Part shown: one piece after another, positions 28,723 through 36,437 of the stretch
Position numbering within the stretch: the first letter of the stretch is position 1
How the letters are laid out: the number at the start of each line of letters is the position of its first letter
From: Roseibacillus persicicus
GTDB lineage: Bacteria > Verrucomicrobiota > Verrucomicrobiia > Verrucomicrobiales > Akkermansiaceae
Assembly: GCF_014651675.1 (NCBI RefSeq)
Contig: NZ_BMXI01000001.1
Coordinates: 375,968 to 439,967 of the forward strand
Reading direction: 5' to 3'
DNA length: 64,000 nt
The notes under the pieces: generated by a model
Database searches by the model: none
Seen by the model: only the letters and a program-made list of their open reading frames with translations
Told to the model about the DNA's origin: nothing
Program-made: the position numbers and the translations under genes

Positions 28723-29328
28723 ATGAGCAAGAAACATCCCGAAGAAGAAGCCCCGCTCCGCGAGCACAGCTACGACGGCATCCAGGAATACGACCACAAG
28801 CTCCCCAACTGGTGGCTCTACACCCTCTACGGAGCCATCGTCTACTTCGTCGTCGACTGGGGTCTCTACTACAAGACCGACTGGTTCGATACCGATCAGG
28901 AAAAGGTGGTGGCCGAGATCGAAGCCATCGCCGCAAAGCGTGACAAAGCCCTGGCAGACACCCTCGCCACCCTTGATGACAAGTCCCTCGTCCACACCTG
29001 GGCCACCGACGGAGCAGTCGTCGCCCGCGGCGAGGCCATCTACAATCAGGTCTGCGTCGGTTGCCATGCCGCCGACATGACGGCCACCATGGTGGCGGGC
29101 GACCAGAAGATTCCCCTCCCCGGACTCTCCCTCGTCGATGGCGAGTGGAAGTACGGCGCCACTCCCCTGGACATCTTCAAGATCATCAACGACGGCACCC
29201 CCGCCGAGTCCACCGGACACAACGGCGCCCGCATGCAGCCCTGGGGCCAGACCTACAGCGCCAAGCAAGTGGCCGAGCTGACCGCCTACATCATTTCGAA
29301 AAACCCAACCGACTTCACCGCTTACTAA
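28723..29328 (+). CDS. ccoP: cbb3 oxidase subunit CcoP with a single heme c site
   Basis: 201 aa. The N-terminal CcoP domain ('YDGIQEYDHKLPNWW', one membrane helix ~30-52) is followed by a coiled linker and one cytochrome c domain: C111-VG-C114-H115, with a possible Met ligand in 'ARMQPWG'. Canonical CcoP carries two CXXCH hemes and is about 300 aa; here one is missing. It passes electrons to CcoO/CcoN at the periplasmic face. Last gene of the operon; a terminator follows 22 bp after the stop. Confidence 0.9.
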   Translation: MSKKHPEEEAPLREHSYDGIQEYDHKLPNWWLYTLYGAIVYFVVDWGLYYKTDWFDTDQEKVVAEIEAIAAKRDKALADTLATLDDKSLVHTWATDGAVVARGEAIYNQVCVGCHAADMTATMVAGDQKIPLPGLSLVDGEWKYGATPLDIFKIINDGTPAESTGHNGARMQPWGQTYSAKQVAELTAYIISKNPTDFTAY

Positions 29329-29350
29329 CAGTTCCCCCAAGCTGGTGATG

Positions 29351-29390
29351 AAAAGGGACGGAAGCCACCGGCGACCGTCCCTTTTATTTT
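29351..29390 (+). terminator. Rho-independent terminator of the cbb3 operon
   Basis: An 11-bp perfect stem (29351-29361 with 29375-29385) containing a small inner GCC/GGC pair, followed by a T-rich tail. Confidence 0.9.
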
Positions 29391-29478
29391 ATCCGCACAA
29401 ATCTCCCTCGAGGATTAACTCCACCGACTCGTTAGCCCCAAATACTCACCCCCTTCCCCATCACCCGCGAACACAGAG

Positions 29479-29591
29479 CTTTGGTTTTTGAGTTTTTGAA
29501 CATTCAGTTTTTCAAGGCCTCGGGGACTCCCCGCCCCCAACAGCCCCCGAACCAACCTCAAGGATAAAGCCCCCGCGTCTTCTTCACATCC
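29479..29591 (+). repeat. 113-bp direct repeat, left copy
   Basis: Identical to 31935-32047 except for one base. It contains a copy of the last ~34 bases of the glutamate dehydrogenase gene (the codons for VKKTRGLYP and stop, minus strand) although that gene lies 2.4 kb away. Together the two copies bracket the P-type ATPase gene. Confidence 0.95.
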
Positions 29592-29660
29592 ACCGGCTCC
29601 CCTTCCTCCCCCTTTCCAGCCATTGACCTTTCTCTCTAAAAGTCCGACTCTCAAACCCTG

Positions 29661-31889
29661 ATGCTCGAAAAAGATTCCCCCGACTGGATTGCTCGACTGC
29701 AAGAATTTCTCGCTGAAGAGCCAGCCGTCGAGTCCGTGATTCTCGAGCCCGAACGACACAAAATCTCCGTCGCGACCACCGGCGACTTTCCCGAGGAACG
29801 ACTACGCCATCGCCTCACCTCCCTCATCGACGCCCTGGACCATTCACTCGAAAATCAATCCGAGGTCCAACGCGACTCCCTCACAATCCGCAAGCGTGGC
29901 TCAGCTTCGGTGCTGGAACGCAACCAACCGTCGAGTCGCAAGAAAGTCTGGCGCGAATTCGACTGGCCGGACTCCGATGCTACCGAAGCAAACAGCGGCG
30001 AAGAGTGGCGCGTGCTCGCCCTCCAGGCAGGCGTCTGTGGGCTCGGACTTTTACTCGGTTGGGTCTTGGGAAGATTCACCGACCTGCACGCCCTCTCCAT
30101 CGCCTGCTATCTGGTCGCGCTCGTGGCCGGAGGTTGGGACGCGGCCATCGATTCTTGGCACAACTTGCGCAAGGCCAACCTCGACATCCACTTCCTCATG
30201 CTCGCCGTCGCCCTGGGTTCGATTGCGGTTGGCGCATGGACCGAGGGCGCCCTCCTCCTCTTCCTCTTTTCCGCCTCGGGCGCGATGGAGCACTACGCCC
30301 TCCACCGCACCCATCGCGAAATCAATTCCCTCAGCAAAGCCGCGCCCCGCTCGGCCATCGTCCGCTTGCCCGACGGCACGGAGGAAGAACGCCCCGTGAC
30401 CGCCATCGAGCCCGGAACCATTGTCCTGGTCAAACCCGGTGAAGCCTTTCCCAATGACGGCGAAATCGAAGAGGGCACCACCGCCGCGGACGAATCCACC
30501 CTAACCGGAGAGGCCCAACCAGTGGAAAAAGAACCCGGCGACGAGGTCTTCAGCGGAACGGTTAACCTCTGGGGCGCGGTCGCGGTGAAGGTCACCCACC
30601 ACGCCGCCGACAGCACCCTGCAAAAGGTCATCACCCTCATTCTCGACGCCCGCCATCGGCGCGCGCCCAGCCAGCGCTTCACCGACCGATTCGGAACCCG
30701 CTACACATGGGGCGTCCTTGCGCTCACCACCACCATGTTCTTCATCTGGTGGCAGGTGATGGGGCTGCCGGCCTTCCAAAGCACCGACGAAATTCGTTCG
30801 GCCTTCTACCGCGCGATGACCCTGCTCGTAGTCGCCAGCCCTTGCGCGCTGGTCCTCTCCATCCCCTCCGCCATTCTCGCAGGCATCGCGTGGGCGGCCA
30901 AACACGGCATCCTCTTTCGCGGCGGCGCAGCCTTGGAGAAACTCGCCGAAATCGACACCGTCGCTCTCGATAAGACTGGGACCCTCACCACTGGCGAGAT
31001 GAGCATCGCCTCCATCGAGTGCTTCCCACCCGGCCGGGAAGACGAACTGGCCTCCCTCGCCTACTCCCTGGAGGTCAAGTCCGGCCACCCCATCGCCCGA
31101 GCCATTGTCGATTATGGCAAAAAGAACAAGCTCCCCCGCCTCGCCATCGACTCCTTTCAATCCCTCACCGGCAAGGGACTCCGCGCCGTCGTGGACGGGC
31201 AAACTTGTTATTTGGGTCGACGCGAGTTGTTAGCCGAAAGCGATTCTCCCCTGCCCCTCGCCGACCTTCCCGAACCTCCCATCGGCTCCACCGAGGTCTG
31301 GGTCGTGCGGGAAGACCTGGTTGGACGCATCCTTCTAACAGACCAGATTCGGCTCGAAAGCAAAGCCGTCCTCGCCGCCTTTGCCCGCGAGGGAATCGAC
31401 ACCCTCATGCTCACCGGCGATCGCCGCGCCGCGGCCGAAAAGGTCGCTACTGAACTCGGGGTCGGCCGTATTCTCTCCGGGCTTCATCCCGAGGACAAGG
31501 TGCATGAGATCGAGCGCCTGCGCGACGCGGGTCACAAGGTCGCAATGGTGGGCGACGGGGTCAACGATGCCCCCTCCCTCGCGGCAGCCCACGTCTCCGT
31601 GGCAATGGGCGGCCGGGGCAGCGATGCCGCCATCGAGCAATCGGAGATCGTGCTGATGGATGATCGGGTCGAGAAGCTTCACTCCGCCCTACAGCTCAGC
31701 CGCAGCACGCGCAGAATCATTTCCCAAAACCTCGCCATCTCGCTGGGCACCATCATCATTATGGTGATTACCGCCTTGTTCGGACTCACCCCTCTCACCC
31801 TCGGGGTCCTCGCCCACGAAGGCTCCACCGTCATCGTCTGCCTCAATAGCCTGCGCCTGCTCTTTCTCAAAGAAGACAAGCTCGCCTAA
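29661..31889 (+). CDS. P1B-4-type heavy-metal ATPase (Co/Zn/Fe exporter)
   Basis: 742 aa. N-terminal ferredoxin-like segment (~20-58) without the CxxC of HMA domains. After two helix pairs come the actuator TGE in 'DESTLTGEAQPVEK', the ion-site motif S393-P-C395 in helix 6, the phosphorylated D437 in DKTGTLT, the nucleotide domain with 'SGHPIARA', the hinge 'GDGVNDAPSLA' and the last helix pair with 'HEGST...NSLRLL'. SPC plus HEGxT is the signature of the P1B-4 group, known to export Co(II), Zn(II) or Fe(II). It acts in the inner membrane. It lies alone between 113-bp direct repeats and so may have arrived separately. Substrate is not certain. Confidence 0.9.
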   Translation: MLEKDSPDWIARLQEFLAEEPAVESVILEPERHKISVATTGDFPEERLRHRLTSLIDALDHSLENQSEVQRDSLTIRKRGSASVLERNQPSSRKKVWREFDWPDSDATEANSGEEWRVLALQAGVCGLGLLLGWVLGRFTDLHALSIACYLVALVAGGWDAAIDSWHNLRKANLDIHFLMLAVALGSIAVGAWTEGALLLFLFSASGAMEHYALHRTHREINSLSKAAPRSAIVRLPDGTEEERPVTAIEPGTIVLVKPGEAFPNDGEIEEGTTAADESTLTGEAQPVEKEPGDEVFSGTVNLWGAVAVKVTHHAADSTLQKVITLILDARHRRAPSQRFTDRFGTRYTWGVLALTTTMFFIWWQVMGLPAFQSTDEIRSAFYRAMTLLVVASPCALVLSIPSAILAGIAWAAKHGILFRGGAALEKLAEIDTVALDKTGTLTTGEMSIASIECFPPGREDELASLAYSLEVKSGHPIARAIVDYGKKNKLPRLAIDSFQSLTGKGLRAVVDGQTCYLGRRELLAESDSPLPLADLPEPPIGSTEVWVVREDLVGRILLTDQIRLESKAVLAAFAREGIDTLMLTGDRRAAAEKVATELGVGRILSGLHPEDKVHEIERLRDAGHKVAMVGDGVNDAPSLAAAHVSVAMGGRGSDAAIEQSEIVLMDDRVEKLHSALQLSRSTRRIISQNLAISLGTIIIMVITALFGLTPLTLGVLAHEGSTVIVCLNSLRLLFLKEDKLA

Positions 31890-31934
31890 CCAAGCTGACA
31901 AACGCCCCCCGGTTTCAGCACTTCGATTTCAGCA

Positions 31935-32047
31935 CTTTGGTTTTTGAGTTTTTGAACATTCAGTTTTTCAAGGCCTCGAGGACTCCCCGCCCCCAACAGC
32001 CCCCGAACCAACCTCAAGGATAAAGCCCCCGCGTCTTCTTCACATCC
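31935..32047 (+). repeat. 113-bp direct repeat, right copy
   Basis: Matches 29479-29591 with one mismatch. This copy overlaps the genuine 3' end of the glutamate dehydrogenase gene, so it is probably the ancestral location. Just upstream is a short tandem 'TTTCAGCACTT'. Confidence 0.95.
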
Positions 32048-33276
32048 GCAACTTCCTTAATCCCCAACGCTAGCGCCGCCACCCGATGTCCGCACTTGCG
32101 AGCCTCGGCAAAGGCCACCAGACGATCGAAGGTCGCCGCCATCAGCGTTTCCAACTTGGAAATCACTTCCCGCTCCGTCCACGAGAACCGCTGCAGGTTC
32201 TGCACCCACTCGAAGTAACTCACCGTCACCCCGCCCGCGTTGCACATCACATCGGGAATCAAGAAAATATCACCCCGCTCCTCGATAATGGCATCGGCCT
32301 CGGGAGTCGTGGGACCATTCGCCCCCTCTGCCAGCACCCGGCATTGCAGCTTCTCCGCCATCTCTTTGCTAATGGCTCGCTCCATTGCACAGGGAGCGAG
32401 GACATCCACTTTTTGAATCATCATCTCCTGCGGGTCGATGGCTTCCGAATTGTCAAAGCCCACTACGCTTCCGGTCTTCATCACATGCTGGCGCAGGCCA
32501 CAGATATCGAGCCCGTTATCGTTCCAGATCGCACCCGACACATCGGACACCCCCTTCACCTTCACGCCATCGAACATCAAGGTCTCCGCCGCATAGCTTC
32601 CCACATTACCGAAACCCTGCACCACCGCGGAGGCATTGTTCGTCTTGACCCCCAGGCGGCTCAGAGCACGAGTCGCGGTGAAAGCCACCCCATGTCCCGT
32701 CGCCTGCGTGCGACCAGCCGAACCCTGCAATTCCAGCGGCTTGCCGGTCACTACGCCCGGCGTAAAGCGCCCTGCCTGCGTCGAAGCGGTATCTACGATC
32801 CACGCCATCGTCTGGGCATTGGTCCCCACATCCGGCGCCGGAATATCAATATCTTCGCCAATGAAGGGCAACAACTCCTGCGCAAAGCGACGAGTCAGAC
32901 GCTCCTGCTCCCCCAACGACATCTCGCGCGGGTTGCAGGCGATACCGCCCTTGGCTCCCCCATAGGGCAATTTCATCAGGGCACACTTCCAGTTCATCCA
33001 CATCGCCAGCGCCGCCACTTCCCCGATCTCCACACTGGGATGATAGCGAATCCCGCCCTTCACCGGACCACGCGAGAGGTGATGCTGAACCCGGTGGCCA
33101 AAGAAAACCTCCGTCCGGCCATCGTCCATATGAACGGGCAGGGAGAAACTCAACATCCGCTTCGGCCACTTGCAGCGCTCGCGCACCGACTCGTTCAACT
33201 CCAGAAACTCCGCCGTGCGGTCAAACTGCTCCGCCGCCATTCCAAAGGTCTCGTTCGCCAGTAAAATCTCTTTCAT
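32014..33276 (-). CDS. gdhA: Glutamate dehydrogenase family protein
   Basis: 420 aa, hexameric Glu/Leu/Phe/Val dehydrogenase family; interconverts glutamate and 2-oxoglutarate plus ammonium. The substrate lysines appear in 'GPVKGGIRYHP' and 'MKLPYGGAKGGI'. The catalytic Asp is in 'DIPAPDVGTN'. The Rossmann motif is 'GFGNVGSYAAE' and the C-terminal 'PDVMCNAGGVTVSYFEWVQN' is typical. Length ~420 suggests the NAD-type clade common in bacteria and archaea; cofactor is not certain. Its last 34 bases are duplicated 2.4 kb away in the left 113-bp repeat. No terminator hairpin was recognised behind it. Confidence 0.93.
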   Translation of the reverse strand: MKEILLANETFGMAAEQFDRTAEFLELNESVRERCKWPKRMLSFSLPVHMDDGRTEVFFGHRVQHHLSRGPVKGGIRYHPSVEIGEVAALAMWMNWKCALMKLPYGGAKGGIACNPREMSLGEQERLTRRFAQELLPFIGEDIDIPAPDVGTNAQTMAWIVDTASTQAGRFTPGVVTGKPLELQGSAGRTQATGHGVAFTATRALSRLGVKTNNASAVVQGFGNVGSYAAETLMFDGVKVKGVSDVSGAIWNDNGLDICGLRQHVMKTGSVVGFDNSEAIDPQEMMIQKVDVLAPCAMERAISKEMAEKLQCRVLAEGANGPTTPEADAIIEERGDIFLIPDVMCNAGGVTVSYFEWVQNLQRFSWTEREVISKLETLMAATFDRLVAFAEARKCGHRVAALALGIKEVADVKKTRGLYP

Positions 33277-33409
33277 CTAACCTAAGCTAGCGGCTTCTTT
33301 TAGATTTGGAAAAAGGAATCTGTCAGATGTCACTCCTCGTCTGGAGCTCATCCCAACCGGGCGCTTTCCCAAGATTGACCCGCCTCCGAGAACCTGCCAA
33401 TCTGCCTCC

Positions 33410-33535
33410 ATGCTCAAGCTCATCGCCCTTGCCCTCACCGCGACTCTTCTTCTCTCATCCTGCGGGCTCGTCAGCCGCACCCTGCAAGTCCCCGGTCGCA
33501 CCGTCCAGTCCCTGGGCCGCACCCTCGGCTTCTAA
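33410..33535 (+). CDS. Very small lipoprotein, 41 aa
   Basis: ATG at 33410 gives a lipoprotein signal with lipobox LLSSC (mature start at C18), followed by a 23-residue tail with 'RTLQVPGRTVQSLGRTLGF', an amphipathic repeat of 'GRT'. Entericidin-like tiny lipoproteins have this size, but the sequence is not the same. Located alone, divergent to gdhA. Function unknown. Confidence 0.65.
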   Translation: MLKLIALALTATLLLSSCGLVSRTLQVPGRTVQSLGRTLGF

Positions 33536-33556
33536 CAACAGACCTCCGCCAAAGCT

Positions 33557-33618
33557 GACCGCGAGTGCCCCCACTCGCCCCAGAGCCAGCCAAAGCCTTC
33601 GTCCACCCCGGACGAAAA
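33557..33618. repeat. 62-bp repeat with two hairpins, copy 1
   Basis: Contains CGAGTG-CCCC-CACTCG and TTCGTCC-ACCCC-GGACGAA hairpins. About 90 percent like the copy at 33745-33806. Confidence 0.75.
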
Positions 33619-33744
33619 AACCGATCGCCCCCCCACGCGACCAAGCCAGGACTCGAGCCCCAAAGAGTCCAAGGATTTCTCATCTCCCAGATTTTCGCGC
33701 TCTTTTCACACCTCTTCGCGGCCAAAAAGTAACCGTCCCCCCCG

Positions 33745-33806
33745 GACCGCGAGTGCCCTCACTCGCCCCAGAGCCAACCAAAGCCCTCGTCCACCTCGAA
33801 CGAAAA
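33745..33806. repeat. 62-bp repeat with two hairpins, copy 2
   Basis: Differs from copy 1 at a few positions. The GCGAGTG/CACTCGC stem is kept while the second stem is partly lost. Confidence 0.75.
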
Positions 33807-34331
33807 GTCCCCCATCCAACCACCATTCCGGTGTTGACCCCTCTCGCCATTTTCGCGGTTTCAAAATCTCCCCGAACCTCTCTACCAGTCTCCCCCTCCC
33901 CTAAAAAAAGATTTTTGAACTCGAAAACCCCATTTTCGACCCCGATCCCGGCCCAGCCTTCTGTCATACCCCCACAAAACCCACATCTTTCGTCGCTGTT
34001 AGAGCGAAAATGCCTTTTTAAGTAGTATCAGGCATTGGGGGATTTTCAGGTCTTTGTAAAGTCTATTTAAGACAAGTTAACAAATAAAATTTAGTTCCCT
34101 TCAACTGCGCGAATTCTCCCCCTCGCGCCCCCTACGAGGGCTTCCGGCAAGTCTTTCGTTCAACTTTTTTTAAAACTCTTGAGGCGCGAACTTGGGCGTC
34201 TCGTTCCACGCATTTTTTCGCGCACCAGCGTCACCCTACCCCAACCTGTTAGAAGCTGGCGCAATCCCTTCTCCCACTCCACTTTGAGCCCTTTCAAGCC
34301 TAAAGACAGTCTTTCGACAAATCACCCACAA

Positions 34332-34371
34332 CCACAACATCTGGTATGTGAATAATTTGTGGACTACCACA
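34332..34371 (+). promoter_or_regulatory. Possible NrdR box and palindrome before nrdB
   Basis: 34332-34347 agrees with the NrdR consensus (ACACWATATMTWGTGT) at 12 of 16 positions by eye. A perfect TGTGG-ACTA-CCACA palindrome follows at 34358-34371. They lie about 140-175 bp before nrdB. The usual second NrdR box at one helical spacing was not found, so the call is tentative. Confidence 0.3.
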
Positions 34372-34508
34372 TAAGCAAAATCGCGTTGACCGGAATCTCC
34401 CCACTCAGCTAGGCTTGCCCTGCTTCTGGGAAGACGGCTCCGGTCCTAAAAAACCCCGCCCCGGAAGCCTCGAACGCCCCCAAACTTTTCACCCTACTGC
34501 TAATCCAA

Positions 34509-35600
34509 ATGTCCGAAAACACCACCACCTATACCGTCGGAAACCGCACTTTTGTTCTCGATAAAGAGAAAGCTGACGCAGCCATCGCCGCCAAAGCCGT
34601 CATCAACGGACGCGACACCATGTTCTTCAACATTCTCCCCCTGAAATACCAGTGGGCGTATGACCTCTACAAGACGATGAAGAACAACCACTGGGAGCCC
34701 GAGGACATCCAGATGCAGACCGACATCCAGCAGTGGCAGGGCAACGACATTTCCGACGTGGAGCGCTGGATCATCAAGATGGGCATCGGCTACTTCTCCG
34801 CCGCCGAAGGCATCGTGGGGGACAACATTCTCCACGTGGTGCGCGAGCTCGTCACCGCCCCCGAGCTCAAGCTCGTCCTCGGCCGTCACGCCCACGAGGA
34901 AAACATCCACGCCGACAGCCTCGTCTACATGATTTCCTCCCTCGGCATCAACCCGCACGAATGCGAGGCCATGTTCGAGGACATCCCCACCATCAAGGCC
35001 AAGAACAACTTCGTGGTCTCCAACTCCCGCGCCCTCCGTCGCGACGTGGACCTCACCGTCCTCGAGAACAAGCAGGCTCTCGCCAAAAACATCTTCATGT
35101 TCGGCCAGGTCATGGAAGGCACCCAGTTCTACGGTCTCTTTGGCATGATCCTCAGCCTCTATCGCCAGAACAAGTTCCCCGGCATCGGGCAAATGTTCCG
35201 CTACACCCTGCGCGACGAGTCCAACCACATCGAGGTCTTCCGCAACCTGCTCAACACCCTCATCACCGAGAACCCCGACATCTGGACCAAGGAGTTCCAA
35301 CAGGACCTCCGCGACACCATGGCCGAAGGCGTCCGCCTCGAGAAAGAGTTCATCCGCGACTGCCTCCCCGTCAGCGCCGTCGGTCTCAGCTGCGAGGAGT
35401 TCGAGCAATACATCGACTACATCTCCGACCGTCGCCTCGTCAACTGCCGCCTCGAGCCCCTCATCGGCGGCGTCGAAAACCCCTTCCCCTGGCTCTCCGA
35501 GTCCATGGACCTCAAGAAGGAGCAGAACTTCTTCGAAGGCAAAGTCACCGAATACCAGAAGGCCAGCGCCCTCGCCGGTGCCGACGACGACGAGCTCTAG
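34509..35600 (+). CDS. nrdB: Ribonucleotide reductase beta subunit, subclass Ic-like
   Basis: 363 aa. The small subunit generates the oxidant that starts dNTP synthesis. Metal ligands are visible: E100 (FSAAEGIVGDN), E131 and H134 (HEENIH), the Glu in 'QVMEGTQFYG', and Glu/His in 'RDESNHIE'. At the position of the radical Tyr of class Ia (four residues after H134) there is L138, with Y140 two residues on. The first ligand is Glu, not Asp. This is the Chlamydia-type pattern (Glu89, Phe127, Tyr129 there), in which a Mn/Fe cluster replaces the tyrosyl radical. The C-terminal tail for binding NrdA ends in DDDEL. It precedes a small membrane gene and nrdA on the same strand. Confidence 0.93.
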   Translation: MSENTTTYTVGNRTFVLDKEKADAAIAAKAVINGRDTMFFNILPLKYQWAYDLYKTMKNNHWEPEDIQMQTDIQQWQGNDISDVERWIIKMGIGYFSAAEGIVGDNILHVVRELVTAPELKLVLGRHAHEENIHADSLVYMISSLGINPHECEAMFEDIPTIKAKNNFVVSNSRALRRDVDLTVLENKQALAKNIFMFGQVMEGTQFYGLFGMILSLYRQNKFPGIGQMFRYTLRDESNHIEVFRNLLNTLITENPDIWTKEFQQDLRDTMAEGVRLEKEFIRDCLPVSAVGLSCEEFEQYIDYISDRRLVNCRLEPLIGGVENPFPWLSESMDLKKEQNFFEGKVTEYQKASALAGADDDEL

Positions 35601-35789
35601 TCCGACTCGCCCTTCCCCATCCAAAGGGGAGCGGATCGCCCGCCGACCGCTTCCCTCCCAGTGCTGGAAAAAAACAGCACCCAAAAACCTAAAAAACAAA
35701 CCTCCCAACCAGACCACCTTCCCCGATTTCGCCCCCGCCAAAACCCCAGTTCAGTCCCCCTCGCCCATCATCTCCAACCCTCGCCATCC

Positions 35790-36041
35790 ATGTTCTCACT
35801 CACCCGCCCAACCCTCCTCGGAATCTGCCTTTTGGCAACCGGCGGAACCGCTTGGGCCGGAGTCACTCCCATGACGCATGAGCAGCATCTCACCAACGGA
35901 CTCTACAATCTCGGCGACGCCCTCTGGGCCATTTTCGGCGCCCTTCTCCTCCTAGCCCTCTCCCTCCTCATCGTCGGCCTCAAAGTCGCCAAAGCCCTCG
36001 AAAACCGGCCCCCCACCCCGGCAAAAAAATCCCCCGACTGA
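35790..36041 (+). CDS. Small exported membrane protein, 83 aa
   Basis: ATG at 35790 gives a signal peptide (MFSLTRPTLLGICLLATGGTAWA), a short polar loop with 'THEQHLTNGLYNLGD', one membrane helix (~46-66) and a Pro/Lys tail. Not recognised. It lies between nrdB and nrdA but with wide gaps, so co-transcription is uncertain. Confidence 0.6.
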   Translation: MFSLTRPTLLGICLLATGGTAWAGVTPMTHEQHLTNGLYNLGDALWAIFGALLLLALSLLIVGLKVAKALENRPPTPAKKSPD

Positions 36042-36147
36042 CAAAACCCACTTCCCTTCTGGCCCACAAAATTCTTTCCCAAACGTTGCCCCCGGCCGCC
36101 TCCCCAAGACAACCCTTCACCCAAAAAGAAAGACCACCAAAGCCCCC

Positions 36148-36392
36148 GTCAAAATCCTGTCCCATCCCATTCATCCTGTCCCAAAAAGCAACGAATCGTC
36201 CCCCAAAAATCCCCACCAAACCCCACCCGAATTCCGTCCAAAGAAAACCACCAGTCACCCAAAACCCCGTCCTCAAAAAAAATCTCTCTGCGCCCCTCTC
36301 TGATTCCTCCGCGCCTCAGCGTCAAAAAAACACAACCCGTCCCAAGCCCCCGTCAAAATTCTCTTTAATTCTGTCCATTCCGTCCAAAAAAC
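36148..36392. repeat. Cluster of dispersed noncoding repeats before nrdA
   Basis: Two 'CTGTCC-TCCTGTCC' type copies (36148-36187, 36352-36392) flank a segment near 36280-36334 reading 'CTGCGCCCCTCTCTGATTC' and 'CTCCGCGCCTCAGCGTC', a common genomic noncoding repeat type. The gap 36042-36437 holds no gene and is C/A-biased. Confidence 0.5.
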
Positions 36393-36437
36393 CACACAGC
36401 CCCCTCCCCCCAAAAATTTCCACCAGTTAAAAAAATC

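Larger units (their letters stand above)
29479..32047. mobile_element. Possible inserted unit carrying the metal ATPase
   Basis: 2456 bp from repeat to repeat, holding one complete gene and bounded by 112/113-identical direct repeats; the right one overlaps the 3' end of gdh. This is the look of a past integration or duplication at a gene 3' end. No integrase is present, so autonomous mobility is not supported. Confidence 0.5.
33536..34331. other. Long noncoding region before nrdB
   Basis: No convincing gene. It holds two copies of a 62-bp repeat (33557-33618, 33745-33806), strongly C/A-biased sequence, an imperfect hairpin at 34009-34036 (AATGCCT/AGGCATT, no T-run), and an AT-rich stretch at 34050-34100 that could contain a promoter. 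Confidence 0.6.

Noticed and set aside
31890-32013. Terminator behind gdhA within the right 113-bp repeat
   Set aside because: There is a CCTCGAGG palindrome but no following T-run on the minus strand.
34500-35741. 413-codon minus-strand frame opposite nrdB
   Set aside because: Same codon-bias shadow; translates to repetitive Glu/Val/His text with no family features.
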